A stretch of DNA of 64,000 nucleotides from Streptomyces sp. STR69 (GTDB taxonomy: Bacteria > Actinomycetota > Actinomycetes > Streptomycetales > Streptomycetaceae). The stretch covers positions 206,909-270,908 of the forward strand of contig NZ_JALJRY010000015.1 in the NCBI RefSeq assembly GCF_024519455.1, read 5' to 3'. The notes beneath the pieces were generated by a model that did no database searches, was not told the DNA's origin, and saw only the letters and a program-made list of their open reading frames with translations. This document shows positions 9,100-17,627 of the stretch, piece by piece (positions within the stretch are counted from its first letter, which is position 1; the number at the start of each line of letters is the position of its first letter). A program made the position numbers and the translations under genes.

Positions 9100-9135
9100 G
9101 GTGAGGTGGACGGCCCGTGAGCCGCCCGCCTCACC
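9100..9135 (+). terminator. hairpin terminator after the catabolic operon
   Basis: A 15-base-pair stem with one A-C mismatch and one G-T pair, starting GGTGAGG and ending CCTCACC, with a 6-base loop, 20 bases after the SDR stop. There is no T-run, as is common for actinomycete terminators. Confidence 0.6.
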
Positions 9136-9376
9136 GGCGTACGCACGGGCGTTGACTCCCTATGACGACTCTGTGTGACCGCCATGAAATGGTCGGCGTG
9201 ATCCGAGGCATCGGACTCCCATATGCGTCTGCCGCCCGCCTATTCCCTGGTTCTCAGGGCTGCTTCACTCCCTCGTGCGCACCTTCGGTGCCGCCGCCGG
9301 GCCCGTCCGCATACCGCGTTCGACGGCCGGCCGGTCACACTGCGCAACGGCGCATCGATCCCTGGGAAGGCAAGCA

Positions 9377-11287
9377 ATGACGCTGATCACCCGACGCTCG
9401 GTCCTGATCGCCGGTACCGCCACGGCCGGAGCCGTACTGGTGCCGGCGGTCTCCGCGACCGCCGCGCCGACGGCCAAGAAGGCTTCGGGCACCCGGATCT
9501 CGGTCGGATCCGGTGAGACGTACACGGTCGCCGCGACCACCCGCGTGAGCGAACTGACCATCGCGGCAGGCGGGAAGATCGTCGCCCCGGACGGCTCCAG
9601 CCTCTCGCTGACCGTCGACGGCGTGGAGACCGGCCAGCTGCTCACCGCCACCGGCGCCACGGCCACCCTGATCCAGGCCGGCACCTACCGGGGCGATGTG
9701 GTCCTGACCGTCGCCGCGGCCAACGAGGTGACGTACCAGACGCTCACCTTCCCGTTCCGGCAGGCGGTGTACGTCGACGGCGACGGCGTGGTCAAGGACA
9801 AGTCCGTCCTCGCGGCCGTCCTCGGCGGCAAGCTCACCGACGCCTACGCCAGAAACGTGTCGATCACCTCGACCGGCGAGTGCTTCGACGGCGTGTACGT
9901 CCGGGACGCCACCTTCACGCTCGACCGGCCCACCATCTCCCTTACTGGCAACGGCCGTTCGGACTTCGCGGGCTACGGCGCCGCAGTGGTCGGCGACGGC
10001 TCGGCCACCACGCTGGTCGTGGACGGCGCCCGGATCGACACCAGGGGAGTGGTCCGCACCGCCGTCATCGCCGACGACGGCGCCAACGTCATCGTCAAGG
10101 ACTCGCTTCTCCGCACCCGCAACGGCGTACTGCCCGCCGACTACCAAGCCACCGTGGAAACGCCGTACATGGAGTCCGTGCCCTGGATGCTCGGTCTCGA
10201 CGGCAATGTCCGCGCCACCAACCTGATCGGCAAGAACAGCAAGGCCACCTACCTCAACTCCACGATCTTCTCGGAGACTTGGGGCGCCCTGTCGGTCGAG
10301 GGCGGCAGCGGACTCAAACTGACCGCGATCAACAGCCACTTCGGCAACACGGGGGAGTACGGCTACGGCACCTACGCCATCGGTGACGCGACCGTGCGGG
10401 TGCTCGGCTCCCGGCTCGACGTCGGCAGCTACGCGACCATCATCGCGGGCCCGGCGGCCGTCGTGCACTACGGCGACAGCACCAGGTCCGCCGTCTCCGC
10501 GCTCAACACCGAGCTGGAACTCGGGCTGTCCAAGGGCGAGTTGGCGGCGATCCCGGTGCGCAGGACGGTCGTGGACTCCGGTCACTTCGGCTACATGTTC
10601 TTCGGGACCGGCCAACTCACCCTCGACGGCGGGACGGTGATCAACTCCGAGCGGGCCACCTTCCTCAACAAGGGCCAGCAGACCACGATCAGCGTCGACG
10701 GCTCCCAGGGCGCCCGGCTCAACCCGCGCGACGGGATCATCCTCCAGATGATCGAGCTGGACGACCCGGGCCCGGTGCCGGTCAACGGCAAGATGATGAA
10801 CATCGGCGTCTACACCGAACCCACCGGCGACCCGGCGAAGGACGCGAGCTTCGACCCGACCGCCGTGCACACCACCGACGGAGCCGCCACCTTCAACTCC
10901 ATAGCTTTGAAGGGCGACTTCTACAACGGCATGCGCAAGGGCAAGAACATGGTCCTCACCTTCGAGGACGCGAGCGTCGAGGGCGTCATCTCCGCGACGA
11001 CGGCCAAGCACCGCGTCTCCAGCATCGACGCGTCGACCTTCTACGAGCTGGGCATCGTCACCAACACCGTGGGAGCCGCCGTCAACAACGGCGCGATCGT
11101 GCAGCTGAACAGCGGCTCGACGTGGACGGTCACCGGCACCTCGTACCTGACCCGGCTCGCCCTCGCCGCCGACGCGACCGTCAAGGCGCCCAGGGGCAAG
11201 AAGGTCACGCTGACGGTCGACGGGACGGCCACGGCCATCACGGCCGGCCAGACCTACACCGGCGCGCTCGCGCTGACCGTCGGGTAA
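9377..11287 (+). CDS. Tat-secreted right-handed beta-helix protein
   Basis: 636 residues. A twin-arginine signal (ITRRSVLIAGTATAGAV, cleavage near residue 30) sends it out of the cell. The middle (about 100-560) is a run of short strands with repeated Gly/Asn/Asp turns (for example LVVDGARIDTRGV, LKLTAINSHFG, LTLDGGTVINSE), the look of a pectate-lyase-like parallel beta-helix. A similar module of about 60 residues occurs at both ends (LSLTVDGVETGQLLTATG near 75, VTLTVDGTATAITAGQTY near 605). ATG at 9377 has GGAAGG upstream. Polysaccharide lyase, adhesin or depolymerase are possible; no catalytic set could be assigned. It stands alone. Confidence 0.75.
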   Translation: MTLITRRSVLIAGTATAGAVLVPAVSATAAPTAKKASGTRISVGSGETYTVAATTRVSELTIAAGGKIVAPDGSSLSLTVDGVETGQLLTATGATATLIQAGTYRGDVVLTVAAANEVTYQTLTFPFRQAVYVDGDGVVKDKSVLAAVLGGKLTDAYARNVSITSTGECFDGVYVRDATFTLDRPTISLTGNGRSDFAGYGAAVVGDGSATTLVVDGARIDTRGVVRTAVIADDGANVIVKDSLLRTRNGVLPADYQATVETPYMESVPWMLGLDGNVRATNLIGKNSKATYLNSTIFSETWGALSVEGGSGLKLTAINSHFGNTGEYGYGTYAIGDATVRVLGSRLDVGSYATIIAGPAAVVHYGDSTRSAVSALNTELELGLSKGELAAIPVRRTVVDSGHFGYMFFGTGQLTLDGGTVINSERATFLNKGQQTTISVDGSQGARLNPRDGIILQMIELDDPGPVPVNGKMMNIGVYTEPTGDPAKDASFDPTAVHTTDGAATFNSIALKGDFYNGMRKGKNMVLTFEDASVEGVISATTAKHRVSSIDASTFYELGIVTNTVGAAVNNGAIVQLNSGSTWTVTGTSYLTRLALAADATVKAPRGKKVTLTVDGTATAITAGQTYTGALALTVG

Positions 11288-11294
11288 GTCGCTT

Positions 11295-11328
11295 CGGAGG
11301 CGCGGTACTCACCCGAGCCGCGCCTCCG
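11295..11328. terminator. bidirectional hairpin between convergent genes
   Basis: Perfect 11-base-pair stem CGGAGGCGCGG / CCGCGCCTCCG with a 12-base loop. It lies just after the beta-helix gene and overlaps the last codons of the convergent SnoaL-like gene, so it could stop transcription from both sides. Confidence 0.6.
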
Positions 11329-11707
11329 CCTCCTTGGCGATCTGCTCGAACTGCGCCGCCATGGCCTCCTGGAGAGCCTGGGCGCCCGACAACGGACGGA
11401 CCATGACCGTCAACTCGTCGATCAGGCCCGCCTCGTTGACGTGGATGAAGTCGCAGCCGGTCAGCTCACGGTCGCCGACCCGCGTACGGAACACCAGCGC
11501 GTGGTCGGCGCCGTCCGGGTCGCCGATCTCCCGCTCGTACCGGAAGTCCTCGAAGACCCGGGCGACGGCGTGCAGGATCGCCGCGGTGATCGCCTTCCCG
11601 GGATACGGCTTGAACACGACGGGGCTGGTGAAGACCACATCCTCGGCCAGCAGCGCCTCGACGGCGTCCATGTCCTGCGCCTCGACCGCCTCACGGAACG
11701 CACGCAT
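11309..11707 (-). CDS. SnoaL-like / NTF2-fold protein
   Basis: 132-residue cone-fold protein with the usual start: a helix with AVEAQDMDAVEALLAEDVVFTSP, then strands ending in TGCDFIHVNEAGLIDELTVMVRP. Family members are polyketide cyclases, small hydrolases or stress proteins; the substrate is not readable. ATG at 11707 with GAGGTGAG upstream. It is divergent from a PadR regulator across 70 bases that hold an inverted repeat, so it is probably that regulator's target. Confidence 0.8.
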   Translation of the reverse strand: MRAFREAVEAQDMDAVEALLAEDVVFTSPVVFKPYPGKAITAAILHAVARVFEDFRYEREIGDPDGADHALVFRTRVGDRELTGCDFIHVNEAGLIDELTVMVRPLSGAQALQEAMAAQFEQIAKEAEARLG

Positions 11708-11729
11708 CGGCTCACCTCATAGTCAATTT

Positions 11730-11759
11730 GTTGAGTAGGTGTGGATGAGACTAATCAAC
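11730..11759. promoter_or_regulatory. inverted repeat, candidate PadR operator
   Basis: GTTGAGTAG (11730-11738) and CTAATCAAC (11751-11759) match in 8 of 9 positions across a 12-base spacer, in the divergent region between the SnoaL-like and PadR genes. A second small palindrome (TCAA-N4-TTGA) touches its left arm. Binding by the adjacent PadR protein is inference. Confidence 0.45.
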
Positions 11760-11777
11760 CGCTGTTAGCGTGTCCAC

Positions 11778-12341
11778 ATGTCCCTCAAGTACGCGGTCCT
11801 CGCGGCCCTCCTGGAAGGCGAGGCCTCGGGCTACGAACTGGCCAAGACCTTCGACGTGTCGCTGGCGAACTTCTGGCCCGCGACACCGCAGCAGCTCTAC
11901 CGCGAACTGGAACGCCTCGCGCAGGACGGACTGATCGAGGCGCGGGTCGTACAGCAGGAACGCAGACCCAACAAAAGGATGTTCACGCTCACCGAGGCCG
12001 GCCGGCGCGACCTCGACACCTTCGCCGCCGAGCCGCCCAGGCGACCCACCGCCATCCGAGACGAGTTCCTCATCAAGATCCAGGCCATGGACGGCACCGA
12101 CCCCGCCGTCATCCGTGGACTGATCGAGGAGCGCGGGACGTGGGCGCGCGGCAAGCTGGACCGCTACGAGCGGATGCGGCACCGGCTCCTCGACGGGCGG
12201 ACCGAGGAGGAGTACCTCCGGGACGCCGACCGCATCGGCCCGTACCTCACTCTGATGGCCGGGATCACCTTCGAGGAGGAGAACCTGCGCTGGTGTGAAC
12301 GCGCTCTGGCGATCCTGAAGCACCGGGTTGCCCTAGGCTGA
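11778..12341 (+). CDS. PadR-family transcriptional regulator
   Basis: 187 residues: an N-terminal winged helix (YAVLAALLEGEASGYELAKTF, then ATPQQLYRELERLAQDGLIE) and a C-terminal helical dimerisation part (about 95-187), the PadR subfamily 2 layout. The ATG at 11778 has no Shine-Dalgarno sequence. TTAGCG ends 7 bases before it and could be a -10, so the mRNA is probably leaderless. It likely represses itself and the divergent SnoaL-like gene. The ligand is unknown, most often a phenolic or a drug in this family. Confidence 0.87.
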   Translation: MSLKYAVLAALLEGEASGYELAKTFDVSLANFWPATPQQLYRELERLAQDGLIEARVVQQERRPNKRMFTLTEAGRRDLDTFAAEPPRRPTAIRDEFLIKIQAMDGTDPAVIRGLIEERGTWARGKLDRYERMRHRLLDGRTEEEYLRDADRIGPYLTLMAGITFEEENLRWCERALAILKHRVALG

Positions 12342-12346
12342 CCCGG

Positions 12347-13072
12347 ATGTTCAGCCCCGAAGGTCCCAGTCTGCGTGAACTCGCCGTCCAGGCACTGTCG
12401 TCCGTCGAGCACGGCTACGACCTGCTGGCGCCCAAGTTCGACCACACCCCCTTCCGGACACCGGCCCCGGTGCTCGACGCGGTCGCCTCGGCACTGCGGC
12501 GCATCGGGCCCTTCGACGACGGACTCGACCTGTGCTGCGGCACCGGCGCGGGCGCCGAAGCGCTGACGACGGTGTGCCGGAAGAGCGTCACCGGCGTCGA
12601 CTTCAGCGCGGGCATGCTCGCGGTCGCGCGAGAGCGCGTGAAGAGCGACGAACCGAGCGTCTCGTGGGTGCGCGGTGATGCGCGGGCCCTGCCGTTCGGG
12701 GCCGACTTCGACCTGGTGGTCAGCTTCGGCGCGTTCGGCCACTTCCTGCCCCGCGAACTGCCGGGGCTGTTCGGCCAGGTCCACTCCGTGCTGCGGCCCG
12801 GCGGATGCTTCGCGTTCCCCGTCCTCGCGCCGCCGCGCCCCACCTCGCCCGCGTACTGGATGCTGTCCGGCTTCGACGCGGTGATGAAGGTCCGCAACGC
12901 CGTCTGGCGACCGCCCTTCGTCATGTACTACCGGGACTTCCAACTCGGATTCGTGCGCCGGGAGTTGGAGCGGATCGGCTTCGACGTCGAACTCCATGCC
13001 CTGCCTGAGTTCGGGCACCGCGGCGACGGCAGCCCCTGCGTCCGCACGATCGCGGCGCGACGGCTGCCGTAG
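12347..13072 (+). CDS. class I SAM-dependent methyltransferase
   Basis: 241 residues with a Rossmann methyltransferase core. LDLCCGTGAGAEAL (about 62-75) is motif I, VTGVDFSAGMLAVAR follows as the acidic loop, then VRGDARALPF, DLVVSFGAFGHF and LRPGGCFAFP. The ATG at 12347 lies 5 bases after the PadR stop without an obvious ribosome site. TAGGCT ends 7 bases before it, so a leaderless message is possible besides read-through from padR. The substrate is unknown; small-molecule methylation is usual for this size. Confidence 0.87.
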   Translation: MFSPEGPSLRELAVQALSSVEHGYDLLAPKFDHTPFRTPAPVLDAVASALRRIGPFDDGLDLCCGTGAGAEALTTVCRKSVTGVDFSAGMLAVARERVKSDEPSVSWVRGDARALPFGADFDLVVSFGAFGHFLPRELPGLFGQVHSVLRPGGCFAFPVLAPPRPTSPAYWMLSGFDAVMKVRNAVWRPPFVMYYRDFQLGFVRRELERIGFDVELHALPEFGHRGDGSPCVRTIAARRLP

Positions 13073-13087
13073 CGGCTGGTGCGGGTG

Positions 13088-13900
13088 TCAACTCGTCGCG
13101 GATGCCGCTGACTTGATGACCTTCGTGACCAGATCGGGGTGGGAGATCATCACCACGTGCGAGGCGTCAACCACGACCGTGTGCGAACCGGCCCGCTTGG
13201 CCTCGAAGCGCTCCAGGTCGGGCGCGATCGCCCGGTCCTGCGCTGCCACGACCGCCCACGAGGGGATGTCGTGCCAGGCCGCCGCCGTGGTGACATCCGT
13301 GAACGCCGCCGCACTGATGGGGCGTTGAGAGGCCCCCAGCAGTGCGGAGGTGGACGCCGGGAGGTCGGCGGTGAACACCGCGTGGAACTTCGCCGTCTGG
13401 ATGGCCAGATCGGTACCGCCGGAGCCGTCGGGCAGCGGCTGCAGCGCGTCGTTCAGCTGCGACCCGGGGAACCGCGCGGCGAGTTCGCCCAGTTGCTCGC
13501 CCTTGTCGGGCACGAAGGCCGCGACGTACACGAGCGCCTTCACACTCGGGTCGCCCGCGGTCGCCTGGGTGATCACGGCGCCGCCGTAGGAGTGTCCTAC
13601 GACGACTTTCGGGCCGTCGATCGTCTTGAGGAGCGCGGAGAGGTAGGCGGCGTCCGAGGTCAGTCCGCGCAGCGGATTGGCGGGCGCCACGACGGTGTAG
13701 CCCGCCTTCTGCAGCCGTGAGGTCACGGCCGACCAGCTGGACGCGTCGGCGAACGCCCCGTGCACCAGGACCACGGTCGGCTTCGGTGCGCTGGGCCTGC
13801 CTCCGGTGGCGGGTGCCGCCGAGGCGGGGAGAGCGGTGGCCGCGAGGGCGCCGGCCGCGGCAGCCGCCCCGAGAAGTAAGGGTCTACGGGAAATCGACAT
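13088..13900 (-). CDS. Tat-exported alpha/beta hydrolase
   Basis: 270 residues. Signal MSISRRPLLLGAAAAAGALA with a twin arginine and an AxA-like cleavage near 29. The mature part has LVHGAF (oxyanion region), the nucleophile elbow GHSYGG, and a late VDASHVVMI with the catalytic His; it belongs to the short esterase/salicylate-esterase-like subgroup. It lies 41 bases downstream of another alpha/beta hydrolase with GGAG before its ATG, so the two are probably co-transcribed. Substrate unknown; secretion suggests an environmental ester. Confidence 0.87.
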   Translation of the reverse strand: MSISRRPLLLGAAAAAGALAATALPASAAPATGGRPSAPKPTVVLVHGAFADASSWSAVTSRLQKAGYTVVAPANPLRGLTSDAAYLSALLKTIDGPKVVVGHSYGGAVITQATAGDPSVKALVYVAAFVPDKGEQLGELAARFPGSQLNDALQPLPDGSGGTDLAIQTAKFHAVFTADLPASTSALLGASQRPISAAAFTDVTTAAAWHDIPSWAVVAAQDRAIAPDLERFEAKRAGSHTVVVDASHVVMISHPDLVTKVIKSAASATS

Positions 13901-13941
13901 GGGTCAGCTCCGGGTGAAGTCGAGGAAGGTGGTGCCGGAGT

Positions 13942-14775
13942 TCAGGCGTAGCGGCGCACGAACGACAGGGCGGTGTCGGCGACTTCCTGCCAGCCGTTGT
14001 CGATGGTCAGTGCGTGGCCCCGGCCCTTGATCTCGGTGATCTCGGTGACGCCCTTGTTGTGCTGCTGCTTCTTGTAGGAGGCGTTGGCGATCGACCAGGG
14101 CACGGTGTGGTCCTTCTCGCCGGAGATGATCAGGAGCGGCCCGCGATCGGGGTTCTCCGTGTCGACCTTGGCCTCGGTCCACGGGTTGAGGTTCGCCGTG
14201 GCCGCCTGGAACAGCGGGGCACCGGGCGCGGGTACGGCGTACGTCTCGTACAGCTCCCGTGCCTCCTCCTCGCTGACGGCGTTGGCGAATCCGTAGCGGA
14301 ACTGGTCGTAGGTCAGGGGGACCGCGCGATTGCGGTTGGCGGGGTTGCTGAGGACCGGTGCGGAGGAGCGCAGCGCGGACACCGGCAGCGGCAGCACACC
14401 CCGGAACGGCGCCGGGTCGATCGCCACGGACACGGCGGACAGTCCGCGCCCGGCGAGGATCTGGGTGAGCAGTCCGCCGAAGGAGTGGCCGACGATGGCC
14501 GGTTTGCGGGTCAGCGTGCCGATCAACTGCGTGAGATGGTCCGCGACTTGGCCGACCGTTTTGCCCGCCATGACCTCGGGGTGCTCGTTGGCCTCCGCGA
14601 CCGTCTCCGGGTCGTCGGGCCAGGACAGGGAGACTGGCGCGTACCCGGCCTGCTCGAAGTGGGCTGCCCAGCGGTCCCAACTGCTCGGCAGCAGCCACAG
14701 ACCGTGGACGAAGACGACCGGCGTACGTTCGACGGCGTTCGCCTTTTCGAGCTGTTGTACGTCGATGTGGGTCAT
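13942..14775 (-). CDS. alpha/beta hydrolase, cytoplasmic
   Basis: 277 residues, no signal peptide. VVFVHGLWLLPSSW is the HG-oxyanion strand, VGHSFGG the nucleophile elbow (Ser), LLIISGEKDHTVP the acid region, and GRGHALT the His. I chose ATG at 14775. An in-frame ATG at 14826 would add 17 poorly fitting residues, and CATACT ends 7 bases before 14775, which suggests a leaderless start. It is first in a two-gene operon with the exported hydrolase and divergent from cyanase. Esterase or lactonase activity is likely; substrate unknown. Confidence 0.85.
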   Translation of the reverse strand: MTHIDVQQLEKANAVERTPVVFVHGLWLLPSSWDRWAAHFEQAGYAPVSLSWPDDPETVAEANEHPEVMAGKTVGQVADHLTQLIGTLTRKPAIVGHSFGGLLTQILAGRGLSAVSVAIDPAPFRGVLPLPVSALRSSAPVLSNPANRNRAVPLTYDQFRYGFANAVSEEEARELYETYAVPAPGAPLFQAATANLNPWTEAKVDTENPDRGPLLIISGEKDHTVPWSIANASYKKQQHNKGVTEITEIKGRGHALTIDNGWQEVADTALSFVRRYA

Positions 14776-14845
14776 GTTCGGAAGTATGCGTCCGAGGGGG
14801 TCCTGGAGTCCGGCATACGACCGCACTTGGCGGAGGAGGACGCCA

Positions 14846-14874
14846 TTGTCGCGGCCCGGGTGATCTCCTACGCT
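14846..14874 (+). promoter_or_regulatory. sigma-70-type promoter for cyanase
   Basis: TTGTCG (14846-14851), 17-base spacer, TACGCT (14869-14874), giving a start about 14881, roughly 38 bases before the cynS ATG. The match to the housekeeping actinomycete consensus is good. Confidence 0.6.
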
Positions 14875-14918
14875 GAGCGGCGTGTGGCCAAGAGTGCTGT
14901 CCGGGAACGGAGTTGCGC

Positions 14919-15365
14919 ATGCTCAGCAAGGGTGAAGCCGGCGAAGCGGTCCGCCTGGCCAAGGTGAAGACCGGTGTCACATGGGCCCAGTTGGCCGAGG
15001 CCGTCGGCCGGCCGCTCGCGTGGACCACGGCGGCGCTGCTCGGCCAGCACCCCATGACCAAGGACGAGGCAGCGACGGCCGCAGCCCTCCTCGAACTCGG
15101 CGAGGACGCCGCCCTCGCCTTCCAACTCCAGCCGACCCGGGGCGCGTTGGACGCGGCGGTTCCCGTGGACCCCACGATCTACCGGCTCTACGAGGTCATC
15201 CAGGTCTACGGCCCCACCATCAAGGAACTGATCCACGAGCAGTGCGGCGACGGCATCATGAGCGCCATCAACTTCCGCCTCGACGTCAGCCGCGTGCCCG
15301 ACCCTGCCGGTGACCGAGTCGTCATCACCCTCGACGGGAAGTACCTCCAGTACCAGTGGGAGTGA
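14919..15365 (+). CDS. cynS: cyanate hydratase (cyanase)
   Basis: 148 residues, close to the 156 of E. coli CynS. It converts cyanate and bicarbonate to ammonia and CO2 as a homodecamer in the cytoplasm. The N-terminal helical domain contains KTGVTWAQLAEAVGRP. The C-terminal catalytic domain has IYRLYEVIQVYGPTIKELIHE with the active Arg and Glu, and IMSAINF with the active Ser. ATG at 14919 has GGAG 6 bases upstream; TTG at 14913 is too close to it. No carbonic anhydrase or cyanate transporter gene is next to it, which is odd compared with the enterobacterial cyn operon. Confidence 0.93.
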   Translation: MLSKGEAGEAVRLAKVKTGVTWAQLAEAVGRPLAWTTAALLGQHPMTKDEAATAAALLELGEDAALAFQLQPTRGALDAAVPVDPTIYRLYEVIQVYGPTIKELIHEQCGDGIMSAINFRLDVSRVPDPAGDRVVITLDGKYLQYQWE

Positions 15366-15687
15366 CCATGAGGTGCTCCTCGGCCCAGACGGCCAGCGCG
15401 GCGAGGGGGATCAGGAAGGCGTCGCCGTGCGGGGTGAGGGCGTAGGAGGAGCGCTGCGGGATGCGGGTGAGGAGACCGGCGGCGGCCAGTTCGTGCAGGC
15501 GGTCGGCGAGCATGCGGTCGCTGATGCCGGGCACCCGCTCGCGCACCTCGCCGAAGCCAGCCGGGCCCTTGGCCAGCGCGGCGAGGACCAGGCCGCTCCA
15601 GCGCCTGCCGAGCAGGGCGAACGCGTGGGTCAACGCCTCGACGGGCGGGGGAAGTTCGGGATTCGCTGAGGAGAGCTGCTTCGTCAT
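15325..15687 (-). CDS. HxlR-family transcriptional regulator
   Basis: 120-residue winged-helix protein: FALLGRRWSGLVLAALAKGPAGF, the recognition part ISDRMLADRLHELAAAGLL, and the wing YALTPHG are diagnostic. ATG at 15687 chosen; the in-frame ATG at 15720 adds an unrelated tail. Its end overlaps the cyanase gene by 41 bases tail to tail. It lies 122 bases downstream of an MFS pump on the same strand, so it probably controls that pump in response to a drug or redox signal. Confidence 0.87.
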   Translation of the reverse strand: MTKQLSSANPELPPPVEALTHAFALLGRRWSGLVLAALAKGPAGFGEVRERVPGISDRMLADRLHELAAAGLLTRIPQRSSYALTPHGDAFLIPLAALAVWAEEHLMVTPTGTGGTSRRG

Positions 15688-15809
15688 ACGGGGCTCCAGC
15701 GGCGCGGTGGCCCTACCCACCTGCGGTGCCCCGCCGCGCAGGGCTGCGGGGCGCCGCGGGCACGGTCTTCGCGCCGGTTCGACGTGATGGTGCCTGGATG
15801 TGCGGGGGC

Positions 15810-17339
15810 TCAGCCCATGTGGACCGGGGCAGCGCCTTCGGTGTGCTGCTGCCGGCCCGCGTCGACGGCGAACGCGGTCACGGCGGCACCGGCCACGAAC
15901 ACGACTCCGGCGGCGACGAAGGCCATCGTGTAGCCGTGGGTGAGAGCGTCACCCGCCTTCGAGACAAGGCCCAAGTCCCTTGTCGCCAGGCCGCGGTAGA
16001 GCGCGGAGGCCGCATGGGGCAGCTTGTCGTCGGCCGCCGAGTTCGAGATCGTCGACAGGACGGCGAGGCCCAGGGCACCACCGATCTGCTGGGCCGTGTT
16101 GAGCAGGGCCGAGGCGATACCGGTGTCCTGGTGGGCGACACCGCTCACCGCGCCCAGCGTCATCGGCACGAAGCTCATGCCCAGACCAAGAGCGGTGACG
16201 AACATTGCGGGCATCAGGTGCCCGGCGTAGGACGAGTCCGGCTCCAGGGTGGCGAACCAGAACATGCCGACCGCCGCGACCAGCAGGCCCGGTGCGGCGA
16301 TCAGCCGGGGCGCGATGTGGGCGACGAGCTTGGAACTGATGCCCGCCGCCGCGGCCATGCCGAAACTGAACGGCAGATACGCGAAGCCGGTCTTGATGGG
16401 GCTGTAGCCGAGGATCAGCTGCATATAGAGCGTCAGGAAGTAGAAGAAGGCGAACATGCCGGAGCCGATGAACAGCATGGTGGCGTAACTGCCCGACCGA
16501 TTACGGTCGTTGAACAGGCGCAGCGGCATCATCGGGTCCGGCGTACGGGCCTGGAGGGACAGGAACGCCACCAGCAGAACGGCGGCGACCGCGAAGCAGC
16601 CCAGTGTGAGGCCGTTGGTCCAGCCGTGCTCGCCGCCGCGCGTGATGCCGTAGACGAGGGAGATCAGACCGCCGGTCCCGGTGACGGCACCAGGGACGTC
16701 CAGGCGGCCCGGGTGGCGCTCGGCCTCGACGAGGCTGCGGGTGCCGGCGAGGACGGCGAGGCCGATGGGGATGTTGACGAAGAACACCCAGCGCCAGTCC
16801 AGCACATCGGTGAGCAGACCGCCGAGCAGCAGGCCCACCGTGGCACCGAGGCCGCCCATCGCGGCGTAGACGCCCATCGCCCGGTTGCGAGGCTTGCCCG
16901 CCGGGAAGGTGGTCGTGATCAGCGCCAGCGCGCTGGGTGCGGCGAGGGCCGCGCCGACGCCCTGGAGGATGCGCGCGCCGATCAACAGGCCCTCGTTCGG
17001 GGCGAGTCCACCGAGCAGGGACGCGAGGGTGAAGACGGCGATGCCCACCTGGAAGATCCGGCGGCGGCCGAACAGGTCCCCGGCCTTTCCGCCGAGCAGC
17101 AGCAGACCGCCGAAGGCCAGCGCGTACGAGTTGACGATCCACGCCAGATTCGCGTCGGAGACGCCGAGGTCCGTCTGGATGGCGGGCAGGGCGATATTCG
17201 TGATGGTGGCATCGAGGATGACCATCAACTGGGCCGCCGCGATGACGAAAAGGGCGAGACCGAGATGCCGGTCTCTGGGGGCGGGAGCGGAATGCTCCGG
17301 TGCCGTGGAAGTGGCGGTGGCCACGCTCTCAGCAGACAT
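15810..17339 (-). CDS. MFS drug efflux transporter, 14-TM DHA2 (EmrB/QacA) type
   Basis: 509 residues with about 14 hydrophobic segments. VILDATITNIALPAIQTDL in helix 1 is motif D1; GKAGDLFGRRRIFQ is motif A in the loop between helices 2 and 3; the antiporter motif C region is GLGATVGLLLGG. Proton-driven export of drugs or dyes from the cytoplasm is expected. ATG at 17339; GGAG lies 11 bases upstream. It is probably co-regulated with the HxlR gene downstream. The 288 bases upstream, to the sigma-factor gene, hold no other gene that I can see. Confidence 0.92.
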   Translation of the reverse strand: MSAESVATATSTAPEHSAPAPRDRHLGLALFVIAAAQLMVILDATITNIALPAIQTDLGVSDANLAWIVNSYALAFGGLLLLGGKAGDLFGRRRIFQVGIAVFTLASLLGGLAPNEGLLIGARILQGVGAALAAPSALALITTTFPAGKPRNRAMGVYAAMGGLGATVGLLLGGLLTDVLDWRWVFFVNIPIGLAVLAGTRSLVEAERHPGRLDVPGAVTGTGGLISLVYGITRGGEHGWTNGLTLGCFAVAAVLLVAFLSLQARTPDPMMPLRLFNDRNRSGSYATMLFIGSGMFAFFYFLTLYMQLILGYSPIKTGFAYLPFSFGMAAAAGISSKLVAHIAPRLIAAPGLLVAAVGMFWFATLEPDSSYAGHLMPAMFVTALGLGMSFVPMTLGAVSGVAHQDTGIASALLNTAQQIGGALGLAVLSTISNSAADDKLPHAASALYRGLATRDLGLVSKAGDALTHGYTMAFVAAGVVFVAGAAVTAFAVDAGRQQHTEGAAPVHMG

Positions 17340-17627
17340 GGTTCAAGAACTCCAGGGAGTGCCGCGAACAGGGAAAGGTGAGAGTGAACGGAATCCGGTG
17401 AGAAGCGGAACACTCGCTGTGCAATCCGAGGTCGGGGCGCCGACACGGCACATCGCTCGACCTCGGGACGAGTGCTCACCGTAGCAGCGATTCACCGTCG
17501 GTCGTGACCCGACAACTCCCTTTCCGGTGTTGCCAATATCGCCCTTGACGAAGCCTCCCATGGTGTGGGCAAGGGGAATTCGGGACGCCCGTCAATTGCC
17601 CATACTTTCCGGGAAAAAGCAAACAGC

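Noticed and set aside
15726..17381. 551-codon open frame on the plus strand
   Set aside because: Antisense to the MFS transporter; its Arg/Gln/His-rich composition is a shadow.
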